From Basidiobolus meristosporus CBS 931.73 (Eukaryota; Basidiobolomycota; Basidiobolomycetes; Basidiobolales; Basidiobolaceae), in assembly GCA_002104905.1 (NCBI GenBank), contig MCFE01000025.1, positions 124,001 to 188,000 of the forward strand: a DNA stretch of 64,000 nucleotides, written 5' to 3'. Under the pieces are notes generated by a model. It saw nothing but the letters and a program-made list of their open reading frames with translations, made no database searches and was not told where the DNA came from. How positions within the stretch are numbered: the first letter of the stretch is position 1; the number at the start of each line of letters is the position of its first letter. Below are positions 37,323-49,844 of this stretch, piece after piece. Position numbers and translations under genes: made by a program.

Positions 37323-38455
37323 GTATACAGAACCGGTGCGTCTCACCATATCCGCAATCGCGTGATCTTCGAATAAATTGATTGGCTTTGGACCCACCCC
37401 TCTACACCGGTGGTCATGACATCAAGAGAACACTTATTAAGAACCTCCAACAACCAAATCACTGGGTTTTCTCTGTTTTAATAAACCGCATCTGCAAGTG
37501 GCTATGAGATAGTGGATGCGCGTCTAACCACATAGGATTCATTTCAATATGTTATTGCCCTCCACCCTCTGATGAAAACAATCCCGGCCAATCCACTTGT
37601 CTGTAATTTATAGATATATTGGTTGGCTAATCTGGTTAAATTTCTGACCGGAACGTAAGCCATGCCTAACCCTGGGTTCTGGGACATCGCCTATACCATC
37701 CCATGGGAGTGGAATGACCGAAGGCAGCCCCCTTCCCCACCGTTCTCACGTAAAATGTAACCTGGATTGTCTCAAGAGAGGTCCATTCGCATGGACTGCA
37801 CTGGAGGAGATCTCTATACCGTATGACACATATGTCTCAACTGCTGATACCTGATTAACCTGCTTGGACCAGTTTTTCGTTCGATTCACGAATTCCCTTT
37901 TGGATCTACGATTAAGTCAGTCACTTTCACAAAGGGTTAAATCGTGTTAGTTTTAGGCCGGCATGCACAGACCTCGCAGTGCCCCGACCGATTTGAACCT
38001 CGCAGCCGCAAGAGTAGATGAATTTCCCCGAAGAAACTGATGCCTATTATGTCCCATTGAATGGCTTGCACAAAATCACTATTTTTGTTCTTGCAAGCGC
38101 TATTTATGTTTAGCCTGGAGACGATTCGAGACATCAAGGCCTCATTAATCTAACTCTCTATCTCTCGCGCTCGCATCCAGTGAATGCACAGCAAATCTAT
38201 ACTAATATGCGATATCTTATTCTAAACTTTGTACCTGATTTAGTGAAACATGTGCACTTTCTGTTTACGACTCTCGCGCGATTTTATTGGTTGCCATGTA
38301 AACGCCTGCCATTCGTTTGTTTTGTATATCCGCGGCCTGCGGTATATATTGGAGTGAATTCACTTGAATGAATTTTCATTTCTCCTTGACATTGATCTGA
38401 TCAAACTGCTCGAGCCGGGCGATCCAACTTGACCTTTCCTTCCATCGCTTTAGCT
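37323..38455. other. Intergenic, 1.1 kb
   Basis: No gene recognised. The last 300 nt before 38456 are CG-rich in places (TCTCGCGCTCGC, CTCTCGCGCG), which may be part of the next gene's promoter. Confidence 0.5.
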
Positions 38456-39280
38456 ATGTCAATGTCCTCCCTGAACTGCCCCAACACACCACATCCTAAT
38501 ATCAAGGTCACGCCTGCTGAGCAGCAGCGTCAATGTTGGACATTGCCCCCGCCGGATCGATCCATATCTGCCAAAGCACTTGGAGATGAGAACCCACCTG
38601 CATTCATTAATTTCGGTCGACGTGCATCTACTACAGGTTCCACCGTCCAACACCGGTTGTTGGGCTCATATCTGCACCCAGCCAGACGTCAGTCACAAGA
38701 AGGTCAGCCCCCTCTGGCCATCCGCTTGATGAGGGATAGCGAACGCAGAGAGCTGGACAGAACCGACGTATTCTCTCCCAAGAACTCCACCCGCCGACCA
38801 TTAACTGACATCGCCAACTCTCCGATCCGCCCAAGCAACTCCCAGAACTTGCTGGATGGGCCATCTTCCCCTTTTGTGAAATGTCTTCTCTCCAACACCC
38901 CCGCCAAGCTCCCCGCCAAAATATCGGTACTGAGCCCGGGGGCCTACAACTACGAAAACCCACCAAAGCTTCGACGCCTCTCGATCCAGGGAGACTCCAT
39001 CGAGGAATTCCGGCTGCGCCAATCTGGGGACGGTCAGTCCATTGAAAAGCAAGACCCCCACGCACCTGTCGAGAAGCTTACGCGACCTCTGCCCAATGTC
39101 CAAGGGGAGATTGAATTCGAAGTCATCAGCTCCCCAGTCTCGCCCCTTCGAGACCGCGATCTGATGCTTATCCCCGAAGAAGCTGAAGAGGAGTCCATGG
39201 GTCCACTCTCCTCACCGATCCGCCACGTCGAGGTGGAAGATCCGTTCACCTCGAACAAACGCCAAAAGCTGGCGAATTAA
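38456..39280 (+). CDS. Disordered, Pro/Ser-rich protein with destruction box; probable cell-cycle phosphoprotein
   Basis: Intronless, 274 residues, no recognised domain. It carries many SP/TP sites (FSPKN, NSPIRP, SSPF, SNTP, LSPG, SSPVSP, SSPI), the pattern of a CDK or MAP-kinase substrate. Residues 113-121 (RRPLTDIAN) match the canonical APC/C destruction box RxxLxDIxN exactly. A basic KLRRLSI site (PKA-like) and a C-terminal NKRQKLAN, a possible nuclear signal, are present. The acidic C-terminal part (PEEAEEESM) resembles an interaction surface. The layout suggests a mitotically degraded nuclear regulator such as a securin- or CDK-inhibitor-like protein, but no homology was recognised. Base composition is GC-richer than its surroundings. 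Confidence 0.7.
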   Translation: MSMSSLNCPNTPHPNIKVTPAEQQRQCWTLPPPDRSISAKALGDENPPAFINFGRRASTTGSTVQHRLLGSYLHPARRQSQEGQPPLAIRLMRDSERRELDRTDVFSPKNSTRRPLTDIANSPIRPSNSQNLLDGPSSPFVKCLLSNTPAKLPAKISVLSPGAYNYENPPKLRRLSIQGDSIEEFRLRQSGDGQSIEKQDPHAPVEKLTRPLPNVQGEIEFEVISSPVSPLRDRDLMLIPEEAEEESMGPLSSPIRHVEVEDPFTSNKRQKLAN

Positions 39281-40298
39281 GCGCATCTTGACCCTGCATC
39301 TGTTTATGATTTGTCGTTCCCTGTAAAATAAGAATTTTGGCCCTGTTTGTTACCCATCACTTCGATATATTGTTGGCCACCTGTTATAAAGTTGATCTTG
39401 ACCGTTTACACCGAGATGTGAGTGTTGTTAATTGGCGACGTCTAGACAAATCGGAATTCCCATCTGTATCATCTCGCAATCGGGCGAATCATGGCGGAGG
39501 GAATATTTACCCTTACACAGCAGCCAACCACCAGTATCTATGCCAGAACATGGGTGCTATCTAAACTTATTAAGCAACCCACTTCGCTCTCAATTGACTC
39601 CACCGATGATGCTTGATAAATTAACAAGATCGAGCCTTCAAACTCCACACCGTTGCGCGTGTAGGTTCCACAACATACTGATTGAATCGTTATTTTGGGC
39701 GGACGCCCGCTGTGTGAGCCGACTCAGGGGTAGCCATGGAGTTGATGAGTTGGCCTTGCTGTGTGTAACTCGTGTGGCGTTCAGATGGATTTCCAGACCT
39801 CCAAAGCCCTGTACTGTAGGTTGATGAGATCAGCAAATCATCTTCTTTGATTAGATGCGTAACATCAACAATCTATCTCTGTTGGGAGGGAGAGGCATTT
39901 GCTACAAACTTTCCTAGTGCTTATCCACCCAGCTTGACCCCTGGAGATTCGGTCATAGCACTAATACATAAAGTGGTATGAGCGAGTTCATTGCGTCTCG
40001 TAGGGGCAGTGAAGTTGCGGTGATGCAATTAATCAATTCCCAAGTCGAATCAGGATCATGCTGAGGTTGGTTGATTTTTCGCCAAGATATTGGGCAAAAA
40101 CCAGTGATAATTAATGACTTCATGAGTTGCCAACAGATATATGGAGGTGATGGTCAGTGTCGTAAGAACTACCCATCAGTAGACCCTTCGACCTCAATGC
40201 GCTGTACAAAAACCACTTCTAAAGGCGCCCGTTTGGATACTAATTTTCGGATTTTTATTGACATTTGAGGGGATTGCAATTCTTGTGGCATCTTCTGA
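39281..40298. other. Intergenic, 1.0 kb
   Basis: A 130-codon plus frame (39432-39824) shows no family features, codon bias or plausible start context. Otherwise nothing seen. Confidence 0.45.
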
Positions 40299-40770
40299 TC
40301 ATTTCGCTCTGACTGCCCCGGGCTGTTGAGCCTCTCTACGTGCGGCATCTTGTAACAAACCGGTGTCAACGGAGGCGGCAGGAAGTTGAACGTATCTCAC
40401 TACCGAGCCACGAATGAAACAGTTCTTCACGGCGATCTGAAAGAAAGTGCGGAAAAGGTTGTTAGGAATGGATCTTCGGTCGCTGGCTTCAAATGATTGC
40501 TTTCGGCCAGCGTCAACACAATAATGATTAAACATCTACCATATGAGGGTACCGTGCCTCATCCACCACTTGAATGTTGTCCAGTTTGATGTTCAAGAAT
40601 TGATCTACGGAAACCAATACTCCGATGATGGAGAGATCATTCTTCAACTCTACAGTTACGGTCTGTCCCACCAGGGTTTTGAAAAAGGAGTAAAATAACT
40701 ACAGAACACGCAGAAGATTAGCGGTGTTTTTTGGGAGGGAACAGGGCCAGTTCGAAGGGACATTTACCAT
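40299..40770 (-). CDS. LSM2: U6 snRNA-associated Sm-like protein LSm2
   Basis: Three exons: 40768-40770 (the ATG only), 40540-40698 and 40299-40436, giving 99 residues. The product starts M-LFYSFFKTLVGQTVTVELKND and continues LSIIGVLVSVDQFLNIKLDNI, an intact Sm1 motif, then KNCFIRGSVVRYVQLP, the Sm2 motif with the LSm2-specific ending. LSm2 belongs to both the nuclear LSm2-8 ring on U6 snRNA and the cytosolic LSm1-7 ring that activates mRNA decapping, the step before Xrn1 (gene at 45340-49844). The first intron (69 nt) directly follows the start codon, so the whole 5' exon outside the ATG is untranslated. Confidence 0.92.
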
Positions 40771-41048
40771 GTTTCGGAGAACGCTTAGAGGTAGAGGACC
40801 AACTCAAGATACGTGAAGGGATTTGTTTGGGGACCTGGATCAAAAAATACCGCCGCCTTCCAAAAATCGGTCGCCAAATTCACTTCGTATTTGAGGGATT
40901 TTGATCAAAACCAGGTTGGAAATTTGGGTTGAAGTTGGTTTATTACTGTCTAAATCAAATCTATTTAAGGCCATTTCTCTACGGCTGGAGGGGAGTGGTT
41001 CTATGGTGGATTCTATTTAAATATCCGGTCGTTTGTTTTGGGCGGGGT

Positions 41049-44000
41049 TCAGAACCCGTAGTACCCGGAGTAAAAGGATGCCATGGAGCCTTGCTTATTT
41101 CTTGCTTCAGAGTTAGACGCTGGCCTTGGTGGCGTGGGCAGGTTCTGGAATGGGTTAAACTCCTGTCTCACCCCGAGAGGCCACTTGTTTCCCTGGGAAT
41201 TGTAGCGGGTGTTGTTGTGATTGTAAGGGTTTCTAGGGATTGGTTGTTCCACTAAGATAGTGTCAGTAGATCGGTAGATAAGGCTTCATGAAAAAGGGCC
41301 TACCATTGTAGCCCAGGGAGGAGTTCCAGGTAGCGTTCTTGTGATTCTTCTGGAGGAACGTTGTCAGCAACAGTGATTGGATTTGCTGGTGATCAGGAGT
41401 TACCTTGGTTTCGTCAAAGAAGGATTCCGATATGACGCGAGCGGCGGATTGATGGACCTGGAACTACACAGCAGGTTAAATAAAGCCATTTGCCTTCAAC
41501 CACCCAAAGAAACACCTACATTCGCAGTGATCGATTGATCCGTGTAACGTCTCTAAAGTTGATGCTTGGAGTCAGAGGGAGGGGATTCGCGGGAGGAATT
41601 TCTATATGTTACCTGAGGAGTGGACTCGAAGAATGAATTTCCGGTTTGCTGATCAAATAGGGAATAACTGCGATTATCAGCCAGGAAGCGGTTGCCTAGT
41701 TTCACGAGGTGAGAGGGAAATCGTCGATGTATAGCTTTAGGCAAATACCTGGTGCTGAGATTGGCATGGATCTGTGGAGATAATGGGCAGATTCGCTCTC
41801 GATGCCCATGCTATTGGACCTTAATGGAACCTTCGATGGTGGATTAGTACTTGTTCTCCTCCGAGAAGATGCTTTCTTCTTACATGGTTGACGCTCAGGA
41901 ACTCATCGAGCATTTGCTGCGCCGCAGGGATCAGGGCTGTTTCCCGAATCTCGTACTTCAGTATGAACGAGTAGTATCCTTGGTCCATGGCTTTATTGCG
42001 CATTGATGGGAACCCGTTGAGATCGCGCGATGGAGCGATCAAAATAATGTTCAGCTCTTGCTTCATCTTCTTGACCAAGCTTCTGAACTCTTCCGAGTCG
42101 ACAGCCATGTAGAGTGCAGTGCTTGAAGGATACCGAACACGGGTCTCGTTCAAGGCAAGGTCTTGCATCCTATGGGCGATGAAGTTGGAGTCGTATGTAT
42201 CGAAGCCAGAGTCCTTGCGTTCAAAGGATGTGTTGTTCATTACTGTAGGCTCAGCTACCAACGGACCCGAGAAGAAATCACCCATCGACTCGAGTGACCA
42301 GTTTTGATCCTGTAGGCGATGGTCAACCACTAAGCTACTGTGGTGGAATGACTTTGGAGCACGTACCCTGTTCTCAACGAGGTCGACAATCGTCTGCTTA
42401 AACCTATCCAAGTTGCAAGCGTTTTTGGCCGGAGTTCTTGCTACTACGTTATCGCCTGAAGATATGCATACTCCTTGAGCAGCAAACTCCTCTGCCGTAG
42501 AAAACTTGACATACACTCCAAATTGCTTCATGATCCTTTGAATATTCTTGCCACCAACGCCGATGATGCGCTTGTGGTAGCTCTCAGGGACGTAGAAGGA
42601 GAGTTCGGCTGGCAGCTCCTCCTAACAGGAAAGTGAGTAGTCCGGACCACAAGTGCAGTAAGCATCGTAGGAACAAACCTGTAGCAGCTTTAGTCCCTCG
42701 AGAGTCTTGTTGCACTCTGGGCTGTAGATGTTGATGAAGAAATTGCAGTCATTGAAATTTTCGAACCCGATCTTGACATTCGCAACCTTCATGATCTTGT
42801 TGATCTTCCCATTCTTCTTGCCACTAATGAACTCTCTGTGCTCGATTGCAAGCTCCACCTGAAGCTTGATCTCTCGTTGGAATAGCTAGTCGTGGTTGGG
42901 CTCAGGTTAGGATGGGCTGGTGGAGATTGGGTGGATCTGTGTATATCGAAACCTTACCTGGAATGAATATTCGTTCCCGATCAAGCGGAAAGCCGCCTTT
43001 AATTGAGCGGGCTCCCCGGAAACTTCGAAACTGTGGTTGTGGTAGATAACCTCTGTACCAGAGGTTTGGGAGATCCGAGATAAGAGAGCGTTCATTTCTT
43101 CGTCCTTTGGAAGTTGGACTGGCTGGCTGCTTGGGATGTTGCTTTCCAACCAAAGCCAACCGGAGAAAAGATCGCTCGTCTGGTAAAACGAGTTAGCCAT
43201 GTAGTCGAGTTCTTGGTAACAGGATGAATAAGCGTACCATTTGCATGATGGCCTTCGTGGTGCGGGATACTTCAATTTCGTTTTGCCCATAGATGGTGAT
43301 GTATTGGTGACTGGATTCAAAGGTAGGCAGAATGATTGAAGTGGCTGGGACAATAAAACTCTATCAATACATCGATTCTCCTAAATCCTTCAGATTCTTA
43401 GTACTGTACCGTTGTTCTGCATAACTCCAGTCAGATCAGTGTATTTAACGAGGGGTAGCCAGTCAAGCTTTCGTGGCTGCACTGTGATGTGCCTTTTGAT
43501 CAAGGCCATGTTCTAAAGTGAGGTGAAAGGATTCAATGGCTGCTCAAGGGATCCCTCAAACAAACAACGAATTACCGTTTTGCTGACCGCTGCCTCAATG
43601 CGTTGTGTTGCAAGCTCGACTTTCTCCTTTTCCCCGGAAATCAGGATATCCTTTGGCGGGGCTACGTTGGAGTAGCATCCTAGTAGATTTCCATAATGCA
43701 GAGGTACGTCAATCTTCACATGGAGCTCCTCTTCAAGCGCCTTAAGAAAAGTATCGTTGGGGCCAGATATGATCCTTAGCATATGTGCCTCAACATTGAT
43801 CACTGAAGTAAAGGCCTTGCGCTGTTCCATCAAAAGCAGCTGTTCAGTCAATGGATCGCAAAGCGGAGTACGAAGAATCACTTACGCAGAAGTCTTCCTC
43901 CAGACGGACGAGATCCTGTCGAACCTTCTCAACACCGTGTGGCCTGCCTTTGATCACGACCTGGCTGTTTGGTTGTTGATCAACAAACTCGATGGCGATG

Positions 44001-44433
44001 TCCCTGCCGCGGATGATGTCATCCACATGAAACTGAACCTCAGGCCTCCAGTTACCGTCCTCGACCATCTCCTCGCAGCAATTCATCTTGACCTTCACTT
44101 CAAGCTAAACACAAGGCGTGTGGGTAACAATTCGTGGAGACGAGCCTAGAAAAGCAACCTTACCTCCGATGGATATTGCTGCAACAAAGAACGCTGAATG
44201 GCTAGGATTCGCGAAGTGGGGCCAGTGAGGAGGATCTGATACTGAGGTGATTTGGAATGAGCTATAGCTGGGTCGATCTCGTTAATCTCGTAGTGACATG
44301 GGGGTTCAACCAAAGTGTCGCACAGTTGGGTAAGTCTCGTTAGGGTAAATCCATTGGATTCAACCTCAGTGTTGGATTGATGACGGGTCAACAGGGGCTG
44401 AACTAAGCAGAAGGCAACTGAGGAGTATTCCAT
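41049..44433 (-). CDS. Multi-KH-domain RNA-binding protein (BicC/vigilin-like)
   Basis: Thirteen exons were rebuilt in frame: 44164-44433, 43886-44104, 43576-43839, 43410-43512, 43238-43344, 42958-43179, 42679-42885, 41884-42621, 41749-41830, 41613-41695, 41520-41552, 41304-41463, 41049-41251; about 896 residues. Several degenerate KH folds are seen. The clearest is ELSFYVPESYHKRIIGVGGKNIQRIMKQFGVYVKF (GxxG loop IIGVGGKN) in exon 8. Others are worn: HMLRIISGPNDTFLKALEEELHVKIDVP and SSHQYITIYGQNEIEVSRTTKAIM. The C-terminus is Asn/Gln/Ser-rich and low in complexity (NPYNHNNTRYNSQGNKW). Probably a cytoplasmic mRNA-binding translational regulator. It cannot be assigned to Scp160, which has many more KH repeats. 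Most introns are 46-72 nt; the 46-nt one (43840-43885) is the shortest in the window. Confidence 0.75.
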
Positions 44434-45339
44434 GGTAGGGTAACTGGGCAAAGTGCAAGGGAGGAGTAGGAGATATACTTTATTGAAGAGAGATGACGAG
44501 GTTTCTGTTGTCAGGGGAGATCGACCCCACACTTATATATCAGGCTGGTTGACGTCTAAACAACGATAGAATAACTGTTGGTGTGCCTGCTTCAGAATCA
44601 TAACAATTATAAAATGGAGCAAAGTGCAAACAACGGAGTGTATCGAAGCAAAGATCAAACATCAATGGGTTATTCTCCTTGGATTCATGGCAATGCGAGC
44701 ATTATTCCATGTTTTCCTCATTATCCACTTCCCGCGCCTGGTTGTCGCCATTGTGCGAATACCGATCATTATTCATCAGCTCGGGATTGGAACATAGCCC
44801 GTGTTCCAAAACGGCCCCAACGTTGTTTCAGGACATGCAAGGTCCTCAAGACGGGAATTTTTGGATCATCTATGTGTTTCTTGGGAGCGGGTCACACGAT
44901 CGGCATACTCGCACCTCAACCACCAAACAATCACAAAATCAGGAAATATCTCCACAAATATCAATTGCTTAATGAATGTTTAATTACACAAGCTCACTGC
45001 ATTGTCAATCACCCCCCCCCCTCCTTCCCCGCCCGATCTGATCCATCAACTGACAATGTACGTTCATTAGTGATCATCAACTACTCCGTCCCCATGCAGG
45101 CTGACGACAGAGTCCAACAAGTTAAAACATCCTTGGATGCGTGCACATCAAACAAACATTGGCTATTCTGATTGGCACCGGAGTTCGAAACTTTATTACG
45201 GTTTGCTATTTTTGAATTAAGGTTTTGCTTAGCCTCAGATAAATTAGAAATATACCCTTTCGAGTGGGGATGTCGTACGTCATAAGACGAATACACTCCT
45301 GCTTGTCGCTTATTGTTGAGTGCTACGTGGCTGCTCTTT
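44434..45339. other. Intergenic
   Basis: Promoter of the KH-protein gene plus the 3' region of XRN1. A 197-codon plus-strand frame (44578-45171) is open but has no ATG at its start, no family resemblance and a run of ten C at about 45012-45021, so it is not called a gene. Confidence 0.5.
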
Positions 45340-48300
45340 CTAATTTGCCTTGTTGGGATTCCAAATCTTTCCATTGCCGCCACGCCCACGGTTGTTGCCC
45401 CGACCTCTATGAGGTTGACGATAGTCCGAAGGATTTCCTCTATCTTGGTGGTTTTGCGGATGGGGTGCCGTATGGCTGTTCGGTCCATAGCCGGGATGTG
45501 GGCGTCCTCTAGAAGGATACTCACCTCGACCTCTTCCACGCTGAGGAATGAACTGGCTTGGATAGGGAGTCACATTACGATTAGGACTTGGCCCCGAGTT
45601 GTTTGGTCGGTATTGGGGATTGTGGTGGTGATTACGGTGCTGCTGTGGCGAAGAGTCATGAGATGGTCCGTCTGATTGCATTTTTGCCACGTCGCCTATT
45701 TGTGGGCGGTTAAGGTTAAGGATGGCGTGGCATGGAACAGTCATACCACGATGAGCTGAGCATCTTCCTCCCAGGTCATTGCCGCTGATGAAAGTGTGGT
45801 CGAACACGACATCGACACTAGTGTCCAATACTCCGACAACAGTTCCTTTGCTTGTCATTGGAACTTTACCCGAGTCCAACACATAAGCTACTCGGTCACC
45901 TAGGCTGAATTTCTGTTCACCAAGCCCATGAATAGCATCGGCTGGCTTCAGGACTGCCTTACGGGGGATGTTTTTGATCAGAACGGACTTAATCTCACTG
46001 TTGCTTTTGACGTATTGGTCAGCATGACTCTCAACCAACATGATGGACTCTCTATCCAGAGCTTCCGTTTCAAGGGGAACTCTCTCTAAATCATCACATC
46101 CCAGGGACTTGATCCAACTCTTAATCTCTTGCATCTTCTTCGGGGCTTCCTCTTGGGGATAGAAATCGGTTGCATAATAAAGATCAGCATTCTTTCGCTG
46201 CTCCAAACCTTGGATAAATTGAGGGAATTTGGCTTTGTATTCTTCAAGCATCACGATCGCCTTGTGAGTAAATTCCCATCCTTTGTTGGTTTTTCTGGAA
46301 TATCCCAAGACTTTTTGCTTCTTGCCTTCGAACTTCAGATTCAAACCAAGGTTGATTTGTTGTTCACCTACAATTACGCGCATGCTCGAAGTCAGTCTAC
46401 TCAGGATAAGATTAGAGAGCCCCAATTTCTTGCTGATGATGAAGCTTGGAGTATAGTTGATGTTGCGCAGGTAGTTAAAGGCAACTAGTTGACCAAAGAC
46501 CGGCTCCCGTCCGCCGGTTGCTGTTGAAGTGTTCATTTTGATGCTAACCCCAGTCGGGGAGTTTTCCGATATGACTGCCGGTGAACCGTAGTAAAGCTTG
46601 CCTAAGAAGAACACTGGCGTTCCAACTGGGAACTCCTCCGAAACCGGGATGGGGGGTCTTTCTTGGAAACGAGGATCCTCAAATTCCACTTGAGTAACCA
46701 TAGTTTGCAAAGGGAACTCCTTTTCATCCCCAGGCTTGGCGTACTCTTTAACTAGGGCTCCATCCTCGGTACGGCAGAGTCCCTTGAGTAACAAAACATG
46801 AGCAATCATATTAACCGATCCGAATAATACGCCGCGACGCTTGCTAAATTTGTGCTCCAGCGCTTTAGCCCGTTTAGTCCAGAAGGAGATCATATCGGGC
46901 TCATGTGGAGTTTTGATCATGGCCACCTTACCGGAACGTTCAACGAACTCGTATTTGAAGAATTCATCGGTTAAATAAGAGAGCTTAGCCTCCACCAAGA
47001 ATGGCCAGCTGACGAAGATCTTCTTACTGAGGAACTGATTGGCGATTGCGTCTGCAGATTGATGCTCATAGATATCTTGCAAGGTAATCACCATGGTCTC
47101 ATTGCGACTATCAGAATTGAACACATTGACGCCATGCAATGTGAGGGATCCTGAATGGGGTATGGTATCCAATGTAGGGAACCCTGCCATGGTGTGGATG
47201 CCAAGGCCTGCACCTTTACAGAGACCTTTGTTCAACATGGATTCATCGGCTTCGGGAAGGTTATAGACAGTCATCATGCATTGGCATCGAACGATATCAG
47301 GGAAGATTCCGGGCAATGAAGAAGGATAAGTCTCGTCCCGATTCTTGTCGTAGCTGAAAATGTAGTTTTCGCCAAAAGCATTCCTTTGGCGCTCTTCTTC
47401 CGTTAAACGATGCTCTCTTGTCCTCATTGCCTGGAGCAATCTCTCTTGATCGATGAAGGGGATTTTGACTACAGCCTCCCAGTCTGCCTTCTTGCCGTTC
47501 ATGTCCAATGAAAAATCAGTAGGATAGAAGTCGATAATTGGCGAATTGGGGTCAGACATCAATTCTCTATAAGCCATGGGGATATGCTTCTTGGACGCTT
47601 CAGGCAACACACCCATGAGCTGCTCATATGGTCTGAAAGGAGTGCCCATTTCAAACTTCAATTCGAAACGGGTCAGATCCTTGAGATCTGAAATCATCGG
47701 AGCATAGTGGAAGGGAAAGAACCAACCCCATGAGCAGATCCCGTTGTAGTAGTAATTCAATACCCACTGCAGTCCCTCTACGTAGCTCTTGATTAGTTTG
47801 TCCATATTTTCTTTGTCATCCAGGTCAAATTCGAATTTTTCACGGTAGTAATACGACTTCCATTCTCGGTATTTCTCCTCGAACCTGGCCTTTTCATCTG
47901 CTTCCATTTGTGCTGCTGAGTCATCGCTGACAATCGCCGCATCGTATTTCTTCAATGCTGGAGCCTCGGTATCTGTTTCTTCGTCGTCTTCTGTATCGAA
48001 CTCGAGATAAGCATGTCTAGTCTTAAGATCGTCATGGAACTCTGTGGCATAAAGTAATCCCAAGTCCTTGGCTACCGACTGGATGAATCCACGGTCTTTC
48101 GCTGGCAAATCAGGTGAGAAGTGCAATGACTCCTGGTTACGAAGAACATAGAACTTCTTGATTTCCTCGTACAGCTCCTTTTGCTTGGCAGTAATAACTA
48201 AGGGATTTGTGGGTTAATAAAAGCACGGCCATGTACAATCAACTACCGCCACTAACATAGTTCTCCCTTGGCTTTTTTCTTCAGCTTCTCTTGTTCGGTA

Positions 48301-49844
48301 CTAATGGTTTTCCCGCGATACCAATTCAAATCGGCAAATTGCTCTTCAAACAAGTCTCTCTCGAAATCGTGGAGATAATTGAGTAGAATCTGAAGACGCT
48401 CAACGTTCATTCGGCCACCATCGTTGATATAACCGCCTGCGGATATAGAAATATCACATTAGAGTCGAGCTCGCAAGCATGATAGTGTACCAGGATCTTA
48501 CCCGCGTGCATAATTGCCTTTTTGTAGACATTAAACATGAGGGATAACGCTCCTTCCGCGATATGTAGATGAGGAAGGTTGGGCAAGAAATCGTTCCCGA
48601 CGAAGAAAGCCATCAGCACAAAATCATCAATGATCTTCTCGAGGTCGTACGGGAAAGGAAGCTCCTCTTTGAGAGAGGAGAACTCAAGTTCAAGGTATTC
48701 GCGAAGTAGTGAGAGATGCATTAGGTAGAAATTCTGCGACTCCAAGCTGAAAAATTGGCGATTTAGCGCATTCAGTGATGAAACTGTATGAAGGAGGGTA
48801 TAGTTACGTTTGCTTCTTCTTATGGCGACTAGGCCCGAATGTCACCTCCTCTCTCAACAATGCAAAATGAGGCTCATGGCTGAGCAGGCCCAGCATAATT
48901 AAATCAGCATCCAGCCCATACAAACAGTGGCGAACATTAGGGTCATAATCAGGCTGCGCCTTGGTCATTCTAATATACTCCATGATTTTGTGCTCGCCTT
49001 CACCAGGGACCTAGTATTGAATGTGAATACGCGTCCATTGCGCAAATCAAGTAAGTGGGATATACTTCGTGGCCGGATAAGATGACTTGGATTCCTCTCC
49101 AGTTAGCATCCTCAGTAACCTTCTTATTCACGAAATATTTCAGATGGCGTGTCAAGCCTGCCATGAAGGGAGTTCCTATTGGGATATCAAATCCGTTAGC
49201 TTAAGAAAATTGTTACAAGGCAACCAAATGTGGGGCACTTGCCTGGTGTGATACAATTACTATCGAACGGCTCTTCAGTAGGTAACTCTTCACCATTTGC
49301 TTCCGCCTTTTTCCTGGCCGCGGCCGCATCCTTGGCGGTACGAAAACGTCTGGAGCGCTGTTGGTTCATTTTAGCTCTTGGCGCGACACCTGTTTTGTAA
49401 AGGTATGATAGAATGTCAGCGACGCTCCAACGGAACTAGACAATAAAATAGGACGAACCGTCAATAGCCATGAAGAAAACTTTACGCGGCTTGATCTTCA
49501 GGAAAAGATGATCAATGTAGTTGAAAATATCAATGAACATTTGCGCTTCGGTTAGACGGAAATGTGGATCGCCATCTTTAGGGTGAGTGCAGTTATGGAT
49601 AATGCCATTCATATCCAAATACAAATTGTCTATGGTAAAACACCTTAGCAACAGACTAGACCAGGTTACTCTTGTGAGACGGAAAGTTACCAAATTCAGG
49701 GATTCTACTCTCATTCACTAGCTGACTGCATAGTGGGTATCTTTCGCTATAGTTAGGAAAGGGTCTGTTAATAACTTCTCATAGGTGATAGTGGAGTGGG
49801 ATGCATACATACCTCATCCATCTAAAAAATTTAGGGATCCCCAT
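45340..49844 (-). CDS. XRN1: 5'-3' exoribonuclease Xrn1
   Basis: Nine exons (49813-49844, 49691-49746, 49459-49629, 49243-49389, 49066-49175, 48808-49010, 48502-48746, 48257-48436, 45340-48197) give 1333 residues. Xrn1 degrades decapped mRNA in the cytosol. The start [15 protein letters not shown] is diagnostic. Catalytic region: [59 protein letters not shown] and [18 protein letters not shown]. After the nuclease come the PAZ/KOW/SH3-like domains. The tail is rich in Arg-Gly, Pro and Asn ([17 protein letters not shown]), as in many fungal Xrn1 ends. The intron at 49176-49242 uses a GC donor (GCAAGT); the others are GT-AG, 55-69 nt. The sum of exons is an exact multiple of three. Confidence 0.95.

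Noticed and set aside
37920-38030. GGTTCAAATC on the minus strand, like a tRNA B box
   Set aside because: The flanking bases do not form a T-arm stem or an acceptor stem, and no A box is found at the right distance.
39432-39824. Open plus-strand frame of 130 codons
   Set aside because: Composition looks random, with no conserved motif and no signal or splice context.
44578-45171. Open plus-strand frame of 197 codons
   Set aside because: No ATG at its start, no recognisable domain, includes a homopolymer C run, and lies in the gap between two well-supported genes.
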